Origin: RGIG1959 sp045637645
Lineage (GTDB): Bacteria > Bacillota > Clostridia > Oscillospirales > Acutalibacteraceae
Length of the DNA stretch: 37,167 nt
NCBI GenBank assembly: GCA_045637645.1
Contig: JAZTZV010000067.1
Span: 1 to 37,167 of the forward strand
Direction: 5' to 3'
Position 1 is the first letter of the stretch; each line of letters begins with the position of its first letter. The translations under genes and the position numbers were made by a program. Of this stretch, positions 15,156 to 22,759 are shown piece after piece. The notes beneath the pieces are model-generated. The model ran no database searches. It had not been told where the DNA came from and worked only from the letters and a program-made list of their open reading frames with translations.

Positions 15156-15338
15156 TTAGTCTTCCACCTTCACAACTTGTTTGCCGTTGTAATAGCCGCA
15201 ACTGCCACACAGACGGTGCGGGCGCCTGTATTCGCCGCACTGCGGGCACTTCATCAGCGCCGGGGCGTCCATTTTCCAAACATTGTTACGTCTCTTGTCA
15301 CGACGAGCCTTGGAATGCTTTCTCTTCGGAACCGCCAT
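15156..15338 (-). CDS. rpmF: 50S ribosomal protein L32 (zinc-binding form)
   Basis: This encodes 60 residues of bL32. The basic N-terminus MAVPKRKHSKARRDKRR is diagnostic. Four cysteines, CPQC (31-34) and CGSC (44-47), form the zinc ribbon, so this is the C+ (zinc-requiring) form rather than the zinc-independent paralogue some Firmicutes switch to. The ATG at 15336-15338 follows TAAGGAGG. It lies 32 bases after the DUF177 gene, the near-universal yceD-rpmF pair, and shares its promoter. Confidence 0.98.
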   Translation of the reverse strand: MAVPKRKHSKARRDKRRNNVWKMDAPALMKCPQCGEYRRPHRLCGSCGYYNGKQVVKVED

Positions 15339-15370
15339 GTCAGCACCTCCTTAAATTTAATAATCAAGAT

Positions 15371-15877
15371 TCACTCTGTTTCTTCTGTCAGCAAGGATGC
15401 GAGCACCGCCAAACGCGGGTCGACCTTCTTCTCGTGACAGCCACAGAGTCCGTCATTGAGATTCTTGCCGCAATGCTGACATAAACCGCGGCAGTCACTT
15501 TGGCACAGCGTTTTTTGCGGGAGATTCAGATAAATATCCGATTCGGCAAGCGGTTCCAGTTCCAACTCATCGTTTTCAACCAAAACCAGTTCCTCGGTTT
15601 CTTCACCGTTCAGGGAAGACACAAGGATATGCTCCACAGAAAACTCCGTTTCACAGCGGACAGGAGACAAGCAGCGGTCGCACACACCCTCGAACACATA
15701 CGCAATCGTGGCGTTGAGCCACAGCATATCGGCACGCACCACGATTTCGCCCTTCATCTTCACAGGAGCCGCCAGTGGATGCGTTCCCTGGAATTCAAAA
15801 GACGACAAATCAAGTTGTGCATCGATCGAAAGTCGGTCGATCTCGCCCGCAAAAAGCGGTTTTAACTGCAAAGTCAT
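15371..15877 (-). CDS. DUF177 (YceD) 23S rRNA accumulation protein
   Basis: This encodes 168 residues of the DUF177/YceD family, which in bacteria and plastids is needed for 23S rRNA accumulation and is almost always paired with rpmF. The CDRCL pair near residue 67 and the C-terminal cysteine cluster (CQSDCRGLCQHCGKNL, then CGC) are family features and suggest zinc binding. I chose the ATG at 15875-15877 because the promoter -10 falls inside the longer frame, so the upstream in-frame start cannot be on the transcript. GAGGTG precedes it. Confidence 0.9.
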   Translation of the reverse strand: MTLQLKPLFAGEIDRLSIDAQLDLSSFEFQGTHPLAAPVKMKGEIVVRADMLWLNATIAYVFEGVCDRCLSPVRCETEFSVEHILVSSLNGEETEELVLVENDELELEPLAESDIYLNLPQKTLCQSDCRGLCQHCGKNLNDGLCGCHEKKVDPRLAVLASLLTEETE

Positions 15878-15904
15878 AGTCCACCTCAAAGTGTCACGCA
15901 GAAT

Positions 15905-15933
15905 ATTATATCCGCGCATGTCAAATTTGTCAA
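15905..15933 (-). promoter_or_regulatory. Consensus SigA promoter of DUF177-rpmF
   Basis: On the minus strand a perfect TTGACA (15928-15933) and a perfect TATAAT (15905-15910) are 17 bases apart. This is the strongest promoter in the window, as expected for a ribosomal protein operon. Confidence 0.9.
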
Positions 15934-15995
15934 TACATTTTTAACGATTTTCCCGCAAAAATGCATCGACTTTTCGTTTTCATAACAAACAGGAA

Positions 15996-16020
15996 GCGGC
16001 ATCCGCAAAACGGATGCCGC
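15996..16020 (-). terminator. Hairpin terminator after the P-loop gene
   Basis: Arms GCGGCATCCG (15996-16005) and CGGATGCCGC (16011-16020) pair perfectly. The minus transcript continues TTCCTGTTTGTT, a moderate U-tract. It sits just past the stop of the 138-residue P-loop gene. Confidence 0.75.
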
Positions 16021-16031
16021 CCGTTTGACGA

Positions 16032-16448
16032 TTAGATCTGCTCGGCAATGCCCTTCAAGCGCTCGGGAACCTCCGATTGATCCGCCGAGATGGACATCAC
16101 AACATTGGTGTTCGCCTTCTCGGCAAGCACGCTCAATTTCTCAACAAAGCAAGCAAGCGCTTCCATGTCGCGACCGCCGATCTTCAGCGTGGAATCCACG
16201 AAGATATCGGTGATGTCATAGTTGCCCGCGCACATACCTGCAATATAGCCGTACAGCGACTCGAAGCCGTTGATGGCGTACTCGTCGGCAACCGCCAAGC
16301 GAGTTTTATGGCTCAAATCAAACGTCAAGGTGCTGTCCTTTTCGATGAACACGACAGAGCCGTTCGACGCATTGGTCGCCGCCGCGCACATATCGAGCAG
16401 ACGCTTCGTTTTACCCGAGCCTTTGTTACCGAGAATCAAGGTGATCAT
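16032..16448 (-). CDS. Small P-loop ATP-binding protein, unknown function
   Basis: This encodes 138 residues. A Walker A motif GNKGSGKT lies at 7-14, right at the N-terminus, and a hydrophobic strand ending in Asp (DITDIFVDST, about 78-87) could be a Walker B. The rest is a single compact alpha/beta domain. It is too short for a transporter or helicase ATPase, and there is no signal peptide or membrane helix. I recall similar short P-loop proteins in Clostridia without assigned function. It lies 52 bases after pgi and probably shares its transcript, with a small ACCGTC/GACGGT hairpin (16474-16488) between them. The ATG at 16446-16448 has AAAGGAGG. Confidence 0.8.
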   Translation of the reverse strand: MITLILGNKGSGKTKRLLDMCAAATNASNGSVVFIEKDSTLTFDLSHKTRLAVADEYAINGFESLYGYIAGMCAGNYDITDIFVDSTLKIGGRDMEALACFVEKLSVLAEKANTNVVMSISADQSEVPERLKGIAEQI

Positions 16449-16500
16449 ATTGTTGTCCTCCTTTATCTATCACACCGTCAAAGACGGTTCTTTCCGTTGT

Positions 16501-17841
16501 TTAGCGACCGAGGCGAGCCTCAAGCGCTTCTTTCTCGCTCTCATAACCCGGCTTGCCGAGCAGAGCGAACATGTTTTTCTTGTAGCTTTCCACGCCCGGT
16601 TGATCGAACGGGTTGACGCCGAGCATATAGCCCGAGATCGCACACGCTTTCTCAAGGAAGTAGATCATGTAGCCGAGGGACGCTTCGTCCGCGGCGGGCA
16701 TACGAAGCACGAGCGTCGGCGTGCCGCCGTCGGCGTGCGCAAGCACCGTGCCTTCGAAAGCTTTTTCGTTGACAAAGCTCATCGGGCGACCGGTCAGGAA
16801 GTTGAGACCGTCGACGTTTTCGGGGTCTTCTTCAATGACAAGCTCCGAGGGGGCTTTGTCGATCATCACAGCGGTCTCAAACAGGATGTTCGAGCCGTCT
16901 TGCACGAATTGACCCAGCGAGTGAAGATCGGTCGAGAAGATCGCCGACGCCGGGAACAAGCCCTTCCCGTCTTTGCCTTCGGATTCGCCGTAGAGTTGTT
17001 TCCACCACTCGCTCATCAATTGCCAGCAGGGTTCGTAGCTGACCATCAATTCCACCGCGCGACCCTTGCGATGCAGGATGCTGCGCAGGGCGGCGTAACG
17101 ATAGCAATCGTTCGCGGCGAGATCGGGATCGGCGAGTTCTTCTTGCGCCTTGCGCGCGCCCGCCATCAAGGCTTCGATGTCGCAACCCGCCACCGCGATG
17201 GGCAGAAGACCGACCGCCGTCAGAACGGAGAAACGACCGCCGACATCATCGGGCACCACAAAGGTTTCGTAACCTTCGCGATCCGCAAGCGCTTTCAATG
17301 TGCCGCGCGCGCGGTCGGTGGTGACATAAATGCGTTTTTTCGCTTCCTCGGCACCGACCGTCTTTTCCAAATACGCGCGAAGCACGCGGAACGCGATCGC
17401 CGGTTCGGTCGTGGTGCCGGATTTGGAAATGACGTTGATGGACACGCGCTTGCCTTCGCACAGAGCGAGAAGATCGTTGAGCGCCGCAGACGAAATGCTG
17501 TTGCCCGCGAAGTACACATCGGGAGTGTCCTTTTTCTTGTTGTTGTAGTACGGAGACTTCAAAAATTCAATCGCCGCACGCGCACCGAGGTAAGAACCGC
17601 CGATGCCGATCGCGATGAAAATATCGGTGTCTTCTTTGATGCGAGCCGCCGCCGCTTGAATGCGCGCAAACTCGTCTTTGTCATAGTTTGTCGGGAGATC
17701 GAGCCAACCGAGGAAATCGTTGCCGAGGCCGGATTTCTCGTGCAGCATCGTGTGCGCCGCGTCGATCGAGGCTTGCATCGCGCCGAGTTCATGCTCGCGG
17801 ATAAAGCCGCCGACATACCGTGAATCTAATGTAACTGCCAT
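16501..17841 (-). CDS. pgi: Glucose-6-phosphate isomerase
   Basis: This encodes 446 residues, the compact Gram-positive form of phosphoglucose isomerase. It interconverts glucose 6-phosphate and fructose 6-phosphate in glycolysis and gluconeogenesis. Motifs include IGIGGSYLGARA (SIS-type phosphosugar binding), VISKSGTTTEPAIAF, VVPDDVGGRFSVLTAVGLLP (the PGI signature) and the C-terminal NPFDQPGVESYKKNMF with the catalytic Lys region. The ATG at 17839-17841 follows TGGAGGT. A longer frame upstream overlaps the promoter and is rejected. The small P-loop gene follows. Confidence 0.97.
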   Translation of the reverse strand: MAVTLDSRYVGGFIREHELGAMQASIDAAHTMLHEKSGLGNDFLGWLDLPTNYDKDEFARIQAAAARIKEDTDIFIAIGIGGSYLGARAAIEFLKSPYYNNKKKDTPDVYFAGNSISSAALNDLLALCEGKRVSINVISKSGTTTEPAIAFRVLRAYLEKTVGAEEAKKRIYVTTDRARGTLKALADREGYETFVVPDDVGGRFSVLTAVGLLPIAVAGCDIEALMAGARKAQEELADPDLAANDCYRYAALRSILHRKGRAVELMVSYEPCWQLMSEWWKQLYGESEGKDGKGLFPASAIFSTDLHSLGQFVQDGSNILFETAVMIDKAPSELVIEEDPENVDGLNFLTGRPMSFVNEKAFEGTVLAHADGGTPTLVLRMPAADEASLGYMIYFLEKACAISGYMLGVNPFDQPGVESYKKNMFALLGKPGYESEKEALEARLGR

Positions 17842-17884
17842 AAGGGTACCTCCACATCCAATCTGGTTCGGATATTGTATCCTT

Positions 17885-17913
17885 ATTTTACAATATTTCT
17901 TTTCAATTTGCAA
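17885..17913 (-). promoter_or_regulatory. SigA-type promoter of pgi
   Basis: On the minus strand TTGCAA (17908-17913) and TAAAAT (17885-17890) are 17 bases apart in AT-rich DNA, about 45 bases before the pgi start. Confidence 0.6.
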
Positions 17914-17960
17914 CACTTTTGAAGTATTTTTTTCTAACTATTTATACATTTTGACAAGAA

Positions 17961-19166
17961 TCACGCGATCTCACCCACACTAAGCGCGCCGAGGAAACGC
18001 AAAAACGCTTTCGCAAAAGTCAGGCGCGCAACCGCCGTCGCCGCCGTCAACGGGTAACGCGCCAGCTCCGCCTCATCGGTATACACCACCACATCGCCGA
18101 GGATCTGTCCTTCTTCCACAGGAGCTTGCACATCCGTCGCCGTTTCTACACGTACCTTTACGTTTGAGAGCATCGTTTTCGGCACCGACACTTTCACAGA
18201 CGTCGGCGGCACAACTTCGACGGTTTCCGTTACACCGTGAAGCACCTTCAGCGGCTCGCACACAAGCGACTCGGCAGGCGGCGTATACACCGCATAGCTT
18301 GCAAAGCCGTAATCCAGCAGACTGCGCGCACCGTTGAATCGATCGTTGCTCGAAGGCGCACCGAGCACCACTGATACCAACCGCAATCCGTCGCGCTCGG
18401 CGGTCGCCGCCAAACAGCATCCCGCCGCCGCGGTCGTGCCTGTTTTTAAGCCTGTTGCGCCGTTGTAAAACCGCACCAAGCGGTTGGTGTTCACAAGTTC
18501 CGACTGCCCGTTTCGCAGGCTATCCATCCACACGGTCGTATACTTCGTGATCGCGGGGTGTGCGGTCATCAACTCGCGCGACATCAACGCCAAATCGTGC
18601 GCCGAGGAGACGCCGCTGTCGTCAAGTCCGCTGCAATCCACAAACTGCGTATCGGTCGCGCCGAGTGCCGCCGCACGCTCATTCATCGTCGCCACGAACG
18701 CCTCAAGCGTGCCGCACAAATGCTCGGCAAGCGCCGCACACGCATCGTTTGCCGACACGATCACCGCCGCTTTGAGCAATTCTTCGACCGTCATTTGCTC
18801 GTTTTCCTCGAGCCAAATCTGCGAACCGCCCATCGACGCGGCACGCGACGACACGGTAACGATTTCATCATAGCCGAGTCGACCGTCGTCGATCGCATCC
18901 ATCACCAAAAGCAACGTCATCACTTTGGTCACCGACGCAATCGGAAGTGCCTCGTGGCTGTTTTGTTCAAACAGTACCGTTCCGCTGTCCATATCCATCA
19001 GCACCGCCGCTTTCGCGTTGACGCTAAGTGCCGACGGTTCCGTCGCCGTCGCGATCGCCGCTTCCTCATCCTCATCGTCGGTGTTGACGATTCGTTCCGC
19101 CGACACCGACATGGTCATCGACAGGCACAAACACAGTACCGCCACGCACGTAAACACACGCTTCAT
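17961..19166 (-). CDS. dacF: D-alanyl-D-alanine carboxypeptidase (DacF/PBP5 type)
   Basis: This encodes 401 residues of a secreted, membrane-associated penicillin-binding protein that trims the terminal D-Ala from peptidoglycan stem peptides. A signal peptide (1-23, ending VSA) precedes the serine-peptidase S11 domain. The catalytic triad of motifs is intact: SVTK (Ser78-Lys81), SAN (138-140) and KTG (241-243). A C-terminal beta domain and an amphipathic or hydrophobic end (VARLTFAKAFLRFLGAL) fit peripheral membrane attachment. DacF in Bacillus acts in spore cortex formation, but no sporulation sigma operon is adjacent, so the spore role is inference. The ATG at 19164-19166 follows AAAGGAGA. 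Confidence 0.94.
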   Translation of the reverse strand: MKRVFTCVAVLCLCLSMTMSVSAERIVNTDDEDEEAAIATATEPSALSVNAKAAVLMDMDSGTVLFEQNSHEALPIASVTKVMTLLLVMDAIDDGRLGYDEIVTVSSRAASMGGSQIWLEENEQMTVEELLKAAVIVSANDACAALAEHLCGTLEAFVATMNERAAALGATDTQFVDCSGLDDSGVSSAHDLALMSRELMTAHPAITKYTTVWMDSLRNGQSELVNTNRLVRFYNGATGLKTGTTAAAGCCLAATAERDGLRLVSVVLGAPSSNDRFNGARSLLDYGFASYAVYTPPAESLVCEPLKVLHGVTETVEVVPPTSVKVSVPKTMLSNVKVRVETATDVQAPVEEGQILGDVVVYTDEAELARYPLTAATAVARLTFAKAFLRFLGALSVGEIA

Positions 19167-19212
19167 ACCATCGTCTCCTTTATAATATGGTATATGATGT
19201 ATATGAAACGAC

Positions 19213-19247
19213 ACAAAAAAATATGAGACGGCAGTTGCCGTCTCATA
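19213..19247 (-). terminator. Intrinsic terminator after the AEC transporter gene
   Basis: Arms TATGAGACGGCA (19222-19233) and TGCCGTCTCATA (19236-19247) pair over 12 bases. The minus transcript continues with seven T (A-run at 19215-19221). Confidence 0.93.
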
Positions 19248-19259
19248 CAAACACATTCA

Positions 19260-20195
19260 TTAACACAACGCTTTCGCCAGCGACATGCTGATGGGCATTG
19301 TCAAAATCGCCAACATGGTCGTGAAACCGCAGAGCTTCGACGCGACACCCGTGTCGTGTCCGAACTTCGCCGAAAACATCACCGTGTTGGTCGCGGTCGG
19401 TGCGGCGAGAAACACCGACGACGCGAGAAGCAACTCCCCGCGAACACCGATCGCCCAAAGAGCCGTGATGCCGATCATCGGCCACACCAGCAATTTCAAA
19501 AACGCCGCGATGTAATTTTCTTTTCGTTTGAACATTTCAAGCACATCGGTATTCGCCAAATAGGTGCCGAGCATGATCATTGCCAGCGGCGTGTTCATAC
19601 TGCCGACATAGCCGATGGGCGTCGACAAAAACGACGGCAATTGCACATCCAGCAAGAATAACGGCAAGCCGATCATGATGCCGAGCGAACCGGGGTTGAC
19701 GATCCATTTTTTCCAATTCAGCGCACCCTTTTCGCCGCGCATCAAGCGTGCGCCGTGTGTAAACGCAAAAATATTGAACACCGCCACGACCGCCGAACAA
19801 TAGAACACACCCATATCCCCCGCGATCGCTTGCGCGAGCGGCAGACCCATGTAACCGACATTGCCGTACATCGTGCCGAAGCGAAACACCGTTTGATCGC
19901 GCGGCGTCTTGCGATACAAAAACGGCAATACGCACGCGAGCAACGCATGAAAAATCGCCGCGATCAACGCCGCTGTCAAAAAACCGATGCCGTTTTGCGC
20001 CGTCAATTCCACGTTCAAAAACGATTTGACGATCACCGACGGCGTGATGATATAAAACAACAAGTCATTGGTCGCGCGTGCGGTCTTCTCGGAATAGATG
20101 CGGCATTTGTCCGCCGCGAAACCGACCGCGATCAACACCGCCAGCATCGCTACCTGCGAAAAGGCAGTCGGGATGTAGGAAAAGAAAAGTTGCAT
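19260..20195 (-). CDS. AEC-family (auxin efflux carrier-like) transporter
   Basis: This encodes 311 residues with about ten transmembrane helices in the inverted 5+5 layout of the AEC family (PF03547). Bacterial members carry small organic acids such as malate; the substrate here cannot be read from sequence. Typical features are the paired broken-helix regions, for example GTMYGNVGYMGLPLAQAI near 125 with the conserved Gly-Asn-x-Gly-x-x-Gly-x-Pro pattern, and APTATNTVMFSAKFG near 275. The ATG at 20193-20195 has AAAGGTG. Longer in-frame starts lack ribosome sites. It is a single-gene unit with a strong terminator. Confidence 0.92.
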   Translation of the reverse strand: MQLFFSYIPTAFSQVAMLAVLIAVGFAADKCRIYSEKTARATNDLLFYIITPSVIVKSFLNVELTAQNGIGFLTAALIAAIFHALLACVLPFLYRKTPRDQTVFRFGTMYGNVGYMGLPLAQAIAGDMGVFYCSAVVAVFNIFAFTHGARLMRGEKGALNWKKWIVNPGSLGIMIGLPLFLLDVQLPSFLSTPIGYVGSMNTPLAMIMLGTYLANTDVLEMFKRKENYIAAFLKLLVWPMIGITALWAIGVRGELLLASSVFLAAPTATNTVMFSAKFGHDTGVASKLCGFTTMLAILTMPISMSLAKALC

Positions 20196-20267
20196 AACAC
20201 GTTCACCTTTAAAGCAAAAAAATAAAAACTGCCGCATCGAAAAACTTACACAAAGCTCACAACCGCT

Positions 20268-20382
20268 TGGCTCCCCTTGTCAGGGGAGCTGTCGGCGAAG
20301 CCGACGGAGGGGTAGTGCCTTTCGCCATCTCTCCCTCCGTCTTCGGCTCCGCCGAATCCACCTCCCTCATCAGAGGGAGGCA
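20268..20382. repeat. Dispersed inverted-pair repeat element
   Basis: Two copies of a roughly 45-base unit face each other around a short centre. The left unit has CTCCCCT/AGGGGAG (20271-20288) and GTCGGC/GCCGAC (20291-20305) followed by GGAGGGG. The right unit, read on the other strand, has CCTCCCT/AGGGAGG (20361-20380) and TTCGGC/GCCGAA (20342-20356) followed by GGAGGGAG. The gene-free stretch 20196-20441 holds this plus AT-rich flanks. The same unit starts the elements at 8.34 and 37.08 kb. It resembles non-autonomous, MITE-like repeats known in clostridial genomes. Confidence 0.8.
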
Positions 20383-20441
20383 AGACAGTTTTGTCTGTGC
20401 TGTGTGCAAATTCCCCTTAACACGACAGTTCATTTTTTATT

Positions 20442-22115
20442 TCAGATCTCAAACACGATCGCTTGATAGGGCTTGAGGGTCAGCTTATCGCCGTCGATTG
20501 CCACGTCGTCATAGTTGGACACAACCACACTCTTCACCGCGCAAGGCAAGGTGACCTCATGGTCCTCTTTGAGGTAGTTGTTGATGACAAGTGCCTTCGA
20601 CGTCTCGCCGATACGCTTGTACGCGATGATATCGCCGTCATCAAGCATGGCGGGTTCGAAATCGCCGAGGCTGAGTGCTTCGGAAACGACCGACTCTTTG
20701 CGCGCTTTGACGAGCTTCTTGTAATAGCTCAGCACGGAGTTGGGATCGTTCTTTTGCGACTCGACGTTGATCTCGGTGTGGTTGGGATTGATCGGAAGCC
20801 ACGATTTGCCCGTGGTGAAGCCCGCGTTCTCACCCGCCGTCCATTGCACGGGGATGCGGTTTTGATCACGGCTGTACTCAAGGCCGTACATCTTTTGCTC
20901 AAGCGGCAGACCGGCAGCCGTCCAACCTTTCCAGTGGTTACGCGTGGAGATGTCGTTGACTTCATCGATGGAGTTGAACTTGATGTTGGTGGTACCGATT
21001 TCTTGACCTTGATAGATAAAGGGCGTACCGCGCAAGTTCATATACATCGTCGCGAGCATCGTAACACCGTGATAATCGCGTTGATCGCCGCTCGGGAGAT
21101 ATTTGTTGACCGAACGAGAATAGTCGTGGTTTTCAAGATACACCGCCGTCCAGCCGACCTTTTGCGCGTCGGTCATATGCTTGAAGATGCTGTCACGCAG
21201 TTCGGTGGTGGGGATATCTTCCTTCATACGGGCATTCTCCCAACCGAGACCCCAGAAGTTGATCTCGGAATAGGTGAAGTCAAACAGCATGCTGAAATAG
21301 CCGTTGTCGCCGACATAGTTCTTGAGGTCTTCCTCGGCAACGCCGGGAGCCTCGGCAACGGTCATGCACTCGGCATCATAGCCGGTGAACGCCTTGTCGC
21401 GCATTTCGGCAAGGAAAACATCGATGCCGGGCGTGTTACGCGCCCAACCCTGCAAACCGCACATGCCGTCCCACTCGGGCTCATGCGACGCAAGAGAGGG
21501 ATCCTTTTTGATGTGGACGATCGCGTCGACACGGAAGCCCGCGATGCCGCGATCCAGCCACCAGCGGATATTTTCATACAGCTTTTCGCGAAGTTTCGGA
21601 TTTTCCCAGTTGAGGTCGGGTTGCTTCTTGCCGAACAGGTGCATGTAATAACGGTCGCCGCCGACATTCTCCCACACCGAGCCACCGAACATCGAACGCC
21701 AGTTGTTGGGAGGGCCGTCCTTGCTCTCGCGGAAGAAGAAATAGTCCGCTTCCTCGCAAGTCGGGTCGGCAAGCGCCTTTTGGAACCACTCGTGCTCGTC
21801 GGAGCAGTGGTTGATAACCAAGTCCATGATGATCTTGATGCCGCGTTTTTTGGCTTCGTCAATCAATTCGTACATATCCTCGTTTGTACCGAACAAGGGG
21901 TCGATCGCGTAGTAGTCGGAAATGTCATAGCCGCAGTCGTCCATCGGAGACTTGTACAGCGGGCTGATCCACACCACATCGATGCCGAGATCTTGCAGGT
22001 GATCGAGTTTTTCGATGATGCCGCGGATATCGCCGACACCATCGCCGTTGCTGTCTTTAAAGCTGCGGGGGTAGATTTGATACGCTACCGCACTTTTCCA
22101 CCACGGTTGTTTCAT
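20442..22115 (-). CDS. GH13 alpha-glucosidase (oligo-1,6-/alpha-1,4-glucosidase group)
   Basis: This encodes 557 residues of the GH13_31-like oligoglucosidase group, a cytoplasmic enzyme releasing glucose from short alpha-glucans. The family regions are visible: DLVINHCSDEHEW (region I, 98-110), GFRVDAI with nucleophile Asp197, TVAEAPG with acid/base Glu255, and LENHDYSRS with Asp331. QPDLNWENP (165-173) is typical of this subgroup. The residue after the nucleophile is Ala198. In yeast enzymes Val there marks isomaltase, so Ala points toward maltose-type (alpha-1,4) action, which is inference. There is no signal peptide. The ATG at 22113-22115 follows GGAGGG. No sugar transporter lies beside it, though an MsmK-type ATPase is encoded 6 kb away. 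Confidence 0.93.
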   Translation of the reverse strand: MKQPWWKSAVAYQIYPRSFKDSNGDGVGDIRGIIEKLDHLQDLGIDVVWISPLYKSPMDDCGYDISDYYAIDPLFGTNEDMYELIDEAKKRGIKIIMDLVINHCSDEHEWFQKALADPTCEEADYFFFRESKDGPPNNWRSMFGGSVWENVGGDRYYMHLFGKKQPDLNWENPKLREKLYENIRWWLDRGIAGFRVDAIVHIKKDPSLASHEPEWDGMCGLQGWARNTPGIDVFLAEMRDKAFTGYDAECMTVAEAPGVAEEDLKNYVGDNGYFSMLFDFTYSEINFWGLGWENARMKEDIPTTELRDSIFKHMTDAQKVGWTAVYLENHDYSRSVNKYLPSGDQRDYHGVTMLATMYMNLRGTPFIYQGQEIGTTNIKFNSIDEVNDISTRNHWKGWTAAGLPLEQKMYGLEYSRDQNRIPVQWTAGENAGFTTGKSWLPINPNHTEINVESQKNDPNSVLSYYKKLVKARKESVVSEALSLGDFEPAMLDDGDIIAYKRIGETSKALVINNYLKEDHEVTLPCAVKSVVVSNYDDVAIDGDKLTLKPYQAIVFEI

Positions 22116-22154
22116 AAGAGCGTTCCCTCCTGAAATACATAATAAAGTATATTT

Positions 22155-22183
22155 AGTGTAACACATACACAGCGAAAATACAA
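22155..22183 (-). promoter_or_regulatory. Candidate promoter of the alpha-glucosidase gene
   Basis: On the minus strand TTGTAT (22178-22183) and TACACT (22155-22160) are 17 bases apart. The -35 overlaps the foot of the preceding terminator, so the match is only moderate. Confidence 0.35.
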
Positions 22184-22213
22184 CCCGTGAAAACCGGAAT
22201 TTTCACGGGTTGT
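22180..22213 (-). terminator. Intrinsic terminator after the iron-sulfur flavoprotein gene
   Basis: Arms ACAACCCGTGAAAA (22180-22193) and TTTTCACGGGTTGT (22200-22213) pair over 14 bases around CCGGAA, with ATTTTCG following on the minus transcript. It closes the pyrB-flavoprotein unit. Confidence 0.88.
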
Positions 22214-22216
22214 ACA

Positions 22217-22759
22217 TTAAAAATCATTCAATTTTTCTTTGACGCTCTCCCAATCCACATTGCCGTCGCAACCGGTGATGTGAACCGCTTTTGTATCGGT
22301 GACGTTGAGAATGGTAAACGGCGGCTCCAGTTGATGCAACAAGCACACGCCGTCGTCGCGGTCACTGCCGCAAACAGTGATCAGAAACGCGGTTTTCGGT
22401 ATTTCGATCGGCGGTTTTTTGCCGCGGATGAAGCGCGCCGCCCAGTAGCATTGCAGGCGGTCGATCATCGCTTTGAGCGGAGCGGGAAACGAACGGTTAT
22501 ACACCGGCGTAACAAACACCAGTTTGTCCGCTTGCTCGATCGCCTCGTACACATCGTCCATATCGTGCTTGACACAGCCGTCGTGCGTATAGCATCCGCG
22601 ACAATCGTCGCACGGCTTTACCGTACGGTCGAAGCTATCCACGACCGTCACGTCGCCGCCGAATGAATCCGACAGCATCGCAAGCACCGTCGCCGTCGCG
22701 CCGTTTCGGCGCGGAGAGCCGACAAAAACGACCGTTTTAGGGGAGCAGGGTGTGTTCAT
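22217..22759 (-). CDS. Iron-sulfur flavoprotein (flavodoxin-like NAD(P)H-dependent FMN reductase family)
   Basis: This encodes 180 residues with a flavodoxin-like fold: VVFVGSPRRNGATATVL (10-26) is the FMN phosphate loop and FVTPVYNRSFPAPLKAMIDR (82-101) the second conserved region. Cysteines at 50, 53, 56 and 62 form a compact CX2CX2CX5C motif (CDDCRGCYTHDGC), the spacing known from Methanosarcina thermophila Isf, which binds a [4Fe-4S] cluster beside FMN. It likely shuttles electrons, perhaps from ferredoxin; the partner is unknown. The ATG at 22757-22759 lies inside the last seven codons of pyrB with no good ribosome site, so translation is probably coupled to pyrB. Confidence 0.85.
   Translation of the reverse strand: MNTPCSPKTVVFVGSPRRNGATATVLAMLSDSFGGDVTVVDSFDRTVKPCDDCRGCYTHDGCVKHDMDDVYEAIEQADKLVFVTPVYNRSFPAPLKAMIDRLQCYWAARFIRGKKPPIEIPKTAFLITVCGSDRDDGVCLLHQLEPPFTILNVTDTKAVHITGCDGNVDWESVKEKLNDF

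Noticed and set aside
16270..17823. Long plus-strand open frame opposite pgi and the P-loop gene
   Set aside because: Same reason: pgi on the other strand is certain, and the antisense translation has no motif, ribosome site or promoter.
20463..22133. Long plus-strand open frame opposite the alpha-glucosidase gene
   Set aside because: It mirrors the GH13 gene almost end to end and has no start signals or protein character.
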